The notes below the pieces were generated by a model, which made no database searches, had not been told where the DNA came from, and saw only the letters and a program-made list of their open reading frames with translations. A DNA stretch of 64,000 nt from contig NZ_QOHF01000013.1 in assembly GCF_003319115.1 (NCBI RefSeq), positions 1-64,000 of the forward strand, in the 5' to 3' direction. Of this stretch, positions 59,390 through 64,000 are shown piece by piece; within the stretch, counting starts at the first letter, position 1, and every line of letters starts with the position of its first letter. The stretch comes from Geodermatophilus sp. TF02-6. Lineage in GTDB: Bacteria > Actinomycetota > Actinomycetes > Mycobacteriales > Geodermatophilaceae. Made by a program: the position numbers and the translations under genes.

Positions 59390-60766
59390 GTGGACGCGAC
59401 GGCACCGGTAGCACCCTCGACCGGGAGCCACCCGACCGGGTCGCGGCCGGGCCCGGCCCACCCCCTGCGGCCGGCCCGCACGCTCGCCCGGTGGGCGGTG
59501 CGCCACGGGATGCCGGCCGCCTACCTCTCGCGCGCCGCGCGCCGCGGCGACCTGGTCGCGCGCCTGCTGCGCGACCCGGCCCTGCGCGACGAGCCGTACG
59601 CGGTGTACGAGGCGCTGCGCGCCCGCGGTCCGCTGGTGCCCACTGCCCTCGGCCCGGTCACCACGTCGCACGCGGTGGCCTCAGAGGTGCTGCGCTCCGA
59701 CCGCTTCGGCGTCGGGTTCGACTGGTCGGCCGCGCCCCGGGCGGCGCGGTGGGCGCTGTCCTTCGGTGACGACCCGGCCGTCACCGGCGTCGCCGAACCC
59801 CCGTCGATGCTCGTGGTCGACCCGCCCGACCACACCCGCTACCGCCGGCTGGTGAGCCGGGCCTTCACCCCGCGGTCGACGGCGGCCGCGGAGCCGATGG
59901 TGCAGCGGACCGCCGACACCCTCCTCGACGGACTGGAGCGCGCGGCCGGGCGCGGGAACCCCGTGGACCTGGTCGCCGAGTACGCCGCCCCGCTGCCCGT
60001 GCTGGTCATCGCCGACCTGCTCGGCGTGCCGACCGAGCGCCGCGACGACTTCCTCCGCTGGGGCGCCGGCGCGGCGGCGACCCTGGACGTCGGGCTGCCG
60101 CTGCGCCGCTTCGCCGCCGCCGACCGCGCGCTGCGGGCGCTGCACGACTTCCTGCGCGAGCACTTCGTCCGGCTGCGCCGCGACCCGGGGAACGACCTGG
60201 TCAGCCGGCTGGTCACGGCGTCGGGGGAGGAGGCGCTCACCGACCGGGAGCTGCACGCGACCGTGATGCTGCTGCTCGGCGCCGGCTTCGAGACGACGGT
60301 CAACCTGCTCGGCAACGCCGTCGTCCTGCTGGACGCCCACCGCGGCCAGCGGGACGCGCTGCTCGCCGACCCGTCGGGCTGGCCGGACGCGGTCGAGGAG
60401 GTGCTCCGGTTCGACAGCCCGGTGCAGATCACCGGTCGCACGGTCCGCACCGCGACCACGCTGGCCGGCGTCCGGCTGCCCTCGGGTTCGCGCGTGACGC
60501 TGCTGCTGGGCGCCGCCAACCGGGACCCGGACGTCTTTCCCGACCCCGCTCGCTTCGACGTCACTCGGGCGGGCGCCCGCGACCACCTGGCCTTCTCCGC
60601 CGGGATCCACTACTGCCTGGGCGCCGGCCTGGCCCGGCTCGAGGCCCGTGTGGCGCTGCAGGCGCTCACCGAGCGCTTCCCCGACCTGCGCGTCTCCGGT
60701 CGGCCGGTGCGCCGGGACCTGCAGACGCTGCGCGGCTTCGAGCACCTGCCGGTCACGCTGCGCTGA
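59390..60766 (+). CDS. Cytochrome P450
   Basis: This 458-aa monooxygenase has a Pro-rich N-terminal extension of about 40 residues. The P450 fold includes substrate-region VDPPDHTRYRRLVSRAFTPR, I-helix LLGAGFETTVNLLGNAV near 297, K-helix ExxR in VEEVLRFDSPVQITGRT and heme-binding FSAGIHYCLGAGLARLEARVAL with the Cys near 408. It oxidises small molecules using electrons from a ferredoxin encoded elsewhere. GTG 59390 follows GGAGGGAG. Confidence 0.92.
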   Translation: MDATAPVAPSTGSHPTGSRPGPAHPLRPARTLARWAVRHGMPAAYLSRAARRGDLVARLLRDPALRDEPYAVYEALRARGPLVPTALGPVTTSHAVASEVLRSDRFGVGFDWSAAPRAARWALSFGDDPAVTGVAEPPSMLVVDPPDHTRYRRLVSRAFTPRSTAAAEPMVQRTADTLLDGLERAAGRGNPVDLVAEYAAPLPVLVIADLLGVPTERRDDFLRWGAGAAATLDVGLPLRRFAAADRALRALHDFLREHFVRLRRDPGNDLVSRLVTASGEEALTDRELHATVMLLLGAGFETTVNLLGNAVVLLDAHRGQRDALLADPSGWPDAVEEVLRFDSPVQITGRTVRTATTLAGVRLPSGSRVTLLLGAANRDPDVFPDPARFDVTRAGARDHLAFSAGIHYCLGAGLARLEARVALQALTERFPDLRVSGRPVRRDLQTLRGFEHLPVTLR

Positions 60767-60880
60767 AGGGCGGCCCCGTCCAGGGCCCCGCGAGCCTGCG
60801 AGGGGTGGGGGGGGGACGGTGGCCCCCTCCCAGGGGCCCGCCGCGAGCATGCGAGCGGTGGGTGGGGAGGGGGTCCTCTT
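60767..60880. repeat. 3'-end hairpin repeats between convergent genes
   Basis: Two copies of the repeat (cores GCGAGCCTGCGAGGGGTGGG at 60790 and GCGAGCATGCGAGCGGTGGG at 60844) lie between the stops of P450 and the CynX-like gene. The second ends in GGGGTCCTCTT, touching the minus-strand stop codon. Confidence 0.65.
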
Positions 60881-62107
60881 TCAGACCTGCGCCGTCGTCG
60901 TCGGCCGCTCCTCCGCCGTCAGGACGGCGGGACGCGCGGCACCCCAGCCGGCCCACGTCATCGGCACCAGCACGCCCAGCAGCAGACCCACCGGCCACCC
61001 CCAGGCGCCGGTGCGGTCGTGCAGCCAGCCGAGCACGAGCGGGCCGACGGCGGCGAGCAGGTAGCCCAGGCACTGGGCCACGCCGCCCATCCGCGCGGCG
61101 ACCGACGGAGTGGGGCTGCGCAGCACGATGAGGGTCAGCGCGAGGGCGAAACCGCTGCCCTGGGCCAGGCCGAAGGCGGCCACCCACGCCAGGGTGCCGT
61201 CGCCGGGGGAGAGCAGCAGCCCGGCCAGCCCGACCAGGTAGGCGCCCAGGACGGCGAGGACCAGCGGCCGCTGAGAGCGCATCCGGCCGGCCTGCGCGGG
61301 CGCCAGCAGCGCACCGGCGGCCCCCACGATGTTGCTCAACCCCAGCAGCAACCCGCCCTCGGACACCGGTACGCCGGCGTCGGCCAGCAGCGTCGGCAGC
61401 CACGCGGACAACGAGTAGAACTGCACGCTCTGCAGGCCGATGTACGCGGTCACCCGGCGGGCCAGGGGCTGGCGCAGCAGCCCCCAGGAGCTGCCGCCGG
61501 GCACCGGGCTGCGTGCGGCGCGCTGCCTCCGGCCGGTACCGGCCACCGCCAGCCACAGGGCCAGCGCCGCCAGCGCCAGCACCAGCCACGAGGCGAGCGC
61601 GGCGCGCCACCCCCACCCGAACGCGACGGCCAGCGGGACGGTCACCGCCGCTCCGATGCCGGCCCCGAGGTTCAGCGAGGCGGAGTACAGGCCCATCACC
61701 ACGCCCGGGCGGGTGGCCTCGCGCTTGACGTAGGCCGGCATCAGCACGTTCGCCACGGCGATCGCCGCCCCCGCCAGCAGGCTGCCCGCGTAGAGCAGGG
61801 CCACCGGGGGCAGCAGCCGCAGGGCGATGCCGGTGGCGAGCAGCAGCAGGGACGCCGCGACCGCCAGCTCCAGGCCCACCCGCCGGGCCAACCCCGGGGC
61901 GAGCGGCGCGAAGGCCCCGAAGCACAGCACCGGCAGGGTGGTCAGCAGGCCGGCCAGGGCGGAGGACAGCCCGGTCTCGGCGCGCAGCTCCCGGAGCACC
62001 GGCGCCACGGCGATGACCGCGGGGCGCTGGTTGAGCGCCACTCCCACGACGGCGACCACGAACAGCAGCGCCGTCCCGCGGGAGCGCGTCGTCCCCCGTG
62101 TCTGCAT
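60881..62107 (-). CDS. CynX/NimT-type MFS transporter
   Basis: This 408-aa 12-helix transporter has the CynX start (ALLFVVAVVGVALNQRPAVIAVAPVLRELRAETGLSSALAGLLTTLPVLCFGAFAPLAPGLARRVG). Other segments are ANVLMPAYVKRE, MGLYSASLNLGAGIGAAVTVPLA, GLQSVQFYSLSAWLPTLLADAG and the final half-repeat. The group includes cyanate and 2-nitroimidazole transporters. ATG 62107 has GAGGTG 6 bases upstream. The substrate is unknown. Confidence 0.9.
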   Translation of the reverse strand: MQTRGTTRSRGTALLFVVAVVGVALNQRPAVIAVAPVLRELRAETGLSSALAGLLTTLPVLCFGAFAPLAPGLARRVGLELAVAASLLLLATGIALRLLPPVALLYAGSLLAGAAIAVANVLMPAYVKREATRPGVVMGLYSASLNLGAGIGAAVTVPLAVAFGWGWRAALASWLVLALAALALWLAVAGTGRRQRAARSPVPGGSSWGLLRQPLARRVTAYIGLQSVQFYSLSAWLPTLLADAGVPVSEGGLLLGLSNIVGAAGALLAPAQAGRMRSQRPLVLAVLGAYLVGLAGLLLSPGDGTLAWVAAFGLAQGSGFALALTLIVLRSPTPSVAARMGGVAQCLGYLLAAVGPLVLGWLHDRTGAWGWPVGLLLGVLVPMTWAGWGAARPAVLTAEERPTTTAQV

Positions 62108-62114
62108 GCCGGTC

Positions 62115-62267
62115 ACCTCACCACAGAAGGACCCCGTCCTCCCCACCCCTCGCAGGCTCGGGGCGGGACCCGGGACGGGGCCGCCGTCCTCCCCACCCCT
62201 CGCAGGCTCGGGGCGGGGTCCTTCCCGGGGCCGCGGCGGGACCCTGCACGGGGGCAGGGGTCCTCCC
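62115..62267. repeat. 3'-end hairpin repeats, tandem copies
   Basis: Two copies (62124-62167 and 62185-62220) share CCTCCCCACCCCTCGCAGGC followed by TCGGGGCGGG and can fold with CCCCACCCC against GGGGCGGGG. A further GGGGTCCTCCC end touches the cysN stop. The first copy lies in the reverse orientation to the others. Confidence 0.7.
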
Positions 62268-63668
62268 TCAGCCGGCGGGGGTGAGCATCCCCGCGCCGAC
62301 GGTGGCGTTCGTGGCCTCGTCGACCAGGATGAACCGGCCGGTCACCCGGTTGCGCAGGTACTCGTCGACGAACAGCGGCTGGGTCGCGCGCAGCCGCACC
62401 CGGCCGATGTCGTTGAGGCCCAGCTCGGTCGCCTCGCGGTCGCGGTGCAGCGTGTTGACGTCGAGCCGGTAGGCCAGCTCCACGACCTTGGCACGCACCG
62501 TGCGGGTGGTGTGCTTGACCGCGATGCGCTGGCGCGGGCGCAGCGGCTCCTCGGCCATCCAGCAGACCAGCGCGTCGAGGTCCTGGGTGGTGCTCGGCGC
62601 GTTCTCCGGCCGGCAGACCAGGTCGCCGCGGGAGACGTCGAGGTCGTCGGCGAGCCGCAGCGTCACCGACATGGGCGGGAACGCCTCCTCCACCGGTCCG
62701 CGCGGGCCGTCGATGCCGGCGATCGTCGTCGTCAGGCCGCTGGGCAGCACCTGCACCTCGTCGCCGGGGCGGAACACGCCGCTGGCCACGGTGCCCGCGT
62801 AGCCGCGGTAGTCGTGGTGGGCGTCGGACTGCGGCCGGATCACGTACTGCACCGCGAACCGGGCGTCGGTGAGGTTGCGGTCGCTGGCCACGTGCACGTG
62901 CTCGAGGTGGTGGATCAGCGTGGGGCCCTCGTACCACGGGGTGTTGAGGGAGTGCGTCACCACGTTGTCCCCGTGCAGGGCGGAGATCGGGACGACGGTC
63001 AGGTCGGGCACGGACAGCTTGGCGGCGAAGGCGCTGAACTCGTCGGCGATGGCGTCGAAGGTCTGCTCCGACCAACCGACCAGGTCCATCTTGTTGACGC
63101 AGACCACCAGGTGCGGCACCCGCAGCAGCGAGGCGAGGAAGGCGTGCCGGCGGCTCTGCTCCACCATGCCCTTGCGGGCGTCGACCAGCACGATCGCCAG
63201 GTCGGCGGTCGAGGCGCCGGTGACCATGTTGCGCGTGTACTGCACGTGCCCGGGGGTGTCGGCCAGGATGAACGTCCGCCGCGGGGTGGCGAAGTAGCGG
63301 TAGGCGACGTCGATGGTGATGCCCTGCTCCCGCTCGGCGCGCAGGCCGTCGGTGAGCAGCGCCAGGTCGACGTGGTCGCCCTTGCTGGCGCGGGCGACCG
63401 CCTCGTACTGGTCCTCGAAGATCGCCTTGCTGTCGAAGAGCAGCCGGCCGATCAGCGTGCTCTTGCCGTCGTCGACCGAGCCGGCGGTGGCGATGCGCAG
63501 GATGTCCTTGCGCGCGGTCGCCAGCTCCGCGGCGTGCTCCGCGACGGCGGAGTGCACGTCGACGGGCTGGTCGTCCGCGTCGGCGACGGTGGGGTAGGTG
63601 GTGTCGGTGTCGGAGGCCGTGGGGAGGGCCGGGTTGGGTGTCGTGGGGTGCGCGGGCACGGGAGCCAT
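62268..63668 (-). CDS. cysN: Sulfate adenylyltransferase subunit 1 (GTPase)
   Basis: This 466-aa GTPase drives APS synthesis with CysD. Features are P-loop AGSVDDGKSTLIGRLLFDSKAI, GITIDVAYRYFATPRRTFILADTPGHVQYTRNMVTGASTADLAIVLVDARKG, NKMDLVGW and domain II/III to VDEATNATVGAGML. No APS kinase domain is attached, so a separate CysC would be needed. It begins on the last base of the cysD stop (TGATG). The 40-residue N-terminal leader is flexible. Confidence 0.95.
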   Translation of the reverse strand: MAPVPAHPTTPNPALPTASDTDTTYPTVADADDQPVDVHSAVAEHAAELATARKDILRIATAGSVDDGKSTLIGRLLFDSKAIFEDQYEAVARASKGDHVDLALLTDGLRAEREQGITIDVAYRYFATPRRTFILADTPGHVQYTRNMVTGASTADLAIVLVDARKGMVEQSRRHAFLASLLRVPHLVVCVNKMDLVGWSEQTFDAIADEFSAFAAKLSVPDLTVVPISALHGDNVVTHSLNTPWYEGPTLIHHLEHVHVASDRNLTDARFAVQYVIRPQSDAHHDYRGYAGTVASGVFRPGDEVQVLPSGLTTTIAGIDGPRGPVEEAFPPMSVTLRLADDLDVSRGDLVCRPENAPSTTQDLDALVCWMAEEPLRPRQRIAVKHTTRTVRAKVVELAYRLDVNTLHRDREATELGLNDIGRVRLRATQPLFVDEYLRNRVTGRFILVDEATNATVGAGMLTPAG

Positions 63669-64000
63669 CAGAAGTAGCCCTCCTTCTTCCGGTCCTCCAT
63701 GGCGGCGTCGCTGACCTTGTCGTCGCCGCGGGTGGCGCCCCGCTCGGTCATCCGGGTCACCGCGATCTCGGCGATGACCTCCTCGACCGTGGTCGCCTCC
63801 GACCGGACGGCGGCGGTCAGGTTGGCGTCGCCCACCGTGCGGTAGCGGACCGTCGCGCGGAACGGCTGCTCGCCGTCCTTGGGGCGGATGAACTCGTTGA
63901 CCGCGTAGAGCATGCCCTGCCGCTCGACGACCTCCCGCTCCTGCGCGAGGTACAGCGGCGGGATGGCGATCTGCTCGCGGGCGATGTACTGCCAGACGTC
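63668..64000 (-). CDS. cysD: Sulfate adenylyltransferase subunit 2, C-terminal part
   Basis: The last 110 residues of CysD are present, reading from the window edge: DVWQYIAREQIAIPPLYLAQEREVVERQGMLYAVNEF, then VRYRTVGDANLTAAVRSEATTVEEVIAEIAVTRMTERGATRGDDKVSDAAMEDRKKEGYF. This is the conserved end of the PP-loop ATP sulfurylase subunit. It precedes cysN in the usual order. The start lies outside the window. Confidence 0.95.
   Translation of the reverse strand, partial: DVWQYIAREQIAIPPLYLAQEREVVERQGMLYAVNEFIRPKDGEQPFRATVRYRTVGDANLTAAVRSEATTVEEVIAEIAVTRMTERGATRGDDKVSDAAMEDRKKEGYF

Overview
The window reads as chromosomal DNA of a very GC-rich actinobacterium. Support comes from heavy use of GTG starts, many 4-base GTGA/ATGA stop-start overlaps, TANNNT -10 boxes placed directly before leaderless starts, and actinobacterial families (DUF1707, PRC/DUF2382, ApbE/FMN-binding pair, DHA2 transporters, HrpA helicase of about 1,320 aa). 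The style and content suggest Geodermatophilaceae (Blastococcus/Modestobacter/Geodermatophilus); this is an inference, because no rRNA or other marker gene is present.

Bases 1-4760 are a worn accessory island: a 5'-truncated IS630-type transposase inserted into a small antitoxin-like gene, a DUF4396 membrane protein behind a CsoR-type copper operator, remnants of an integrase, an aldo/keto reductase and two excisionases, an AlbA/Schlafen-type ATP-binding protein, and a BrnT/BrnA-like toxin-antitoxin pair with an inverted repeat over its promoter. Bases 5071-9982 hold a flavin-transfer cluster (FMN-binding protein, ApbE) whose ferredoxin reductase survives only as a C-terminal stub, then a LuxR-type two-component system and a DedA protein. 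At 10320-12995 lies an unusual fusion of an asparagine-synthetase-like protein to an F420-0:glutamate-ligase (CofE)-like domain; the catalytic Cys and part of the PP-loop are missing. It converges on an internally deleted acyl-CoA dehydrogenase remnant and a PAS-PAS-PP2C phosphatase.

Bases 14995-21975 form a compact, mostly overlapping cluster: GT2 glycosyltransferase, exosortase/archaeosortase-like protease-transpeptidase, ATP-grasp enzyme, UDP-GlcNAc 2-epimerase, HAD phosphatase, a secreted protein with a sorting-like C-terminus, and a PIG-L deacetylase. It looks like a surface glycan and protein-anchoring system and is the best candidate here for a little-described system. Bases 22116-28348 hold stress and housekeeping genes (PRC/DUF2382, TetR, HAD, Hsp20, a membrane protein, UDP-xylose synthase type SDR). 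Bases 28735-31318 are a PHA depolymerase and synthase pair. Bases 31476-34899 are an operon of a flippase-like membrane protein, a lipoprotein and a PAP2-kinase fusion. An orphan glycine-betaine binding protein, a YihY/BrkB membrane protein, an acyl-CoA dehydrogenase, a zinc alcohol dehydrogenase and an alpha/beta hydrolase follow.

Bases 42281-51535 are a type I restriction-modification locus: hsdR-hsdS-mrr, then an unknown 302-aa protein with a PIN nuclease, then an inverted AEC transporter, then hsdM separately under a leaderless promoter. After a strong terminator come a DHA2 efflux pump with its MarR regulator and palindromic operators, the HrpA helicase, a small HTH protein, a P450, a CynX-type transporter, and cysN with the 3' end of cysD (sulfate activation), which runs off the window. 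A GC-rich hairpin repeat recurs in the spacers at 31.4, 35.9, 58.4, 60.8 and 62.2 kb, in each case touching the stop codon of the minus-strand gene.
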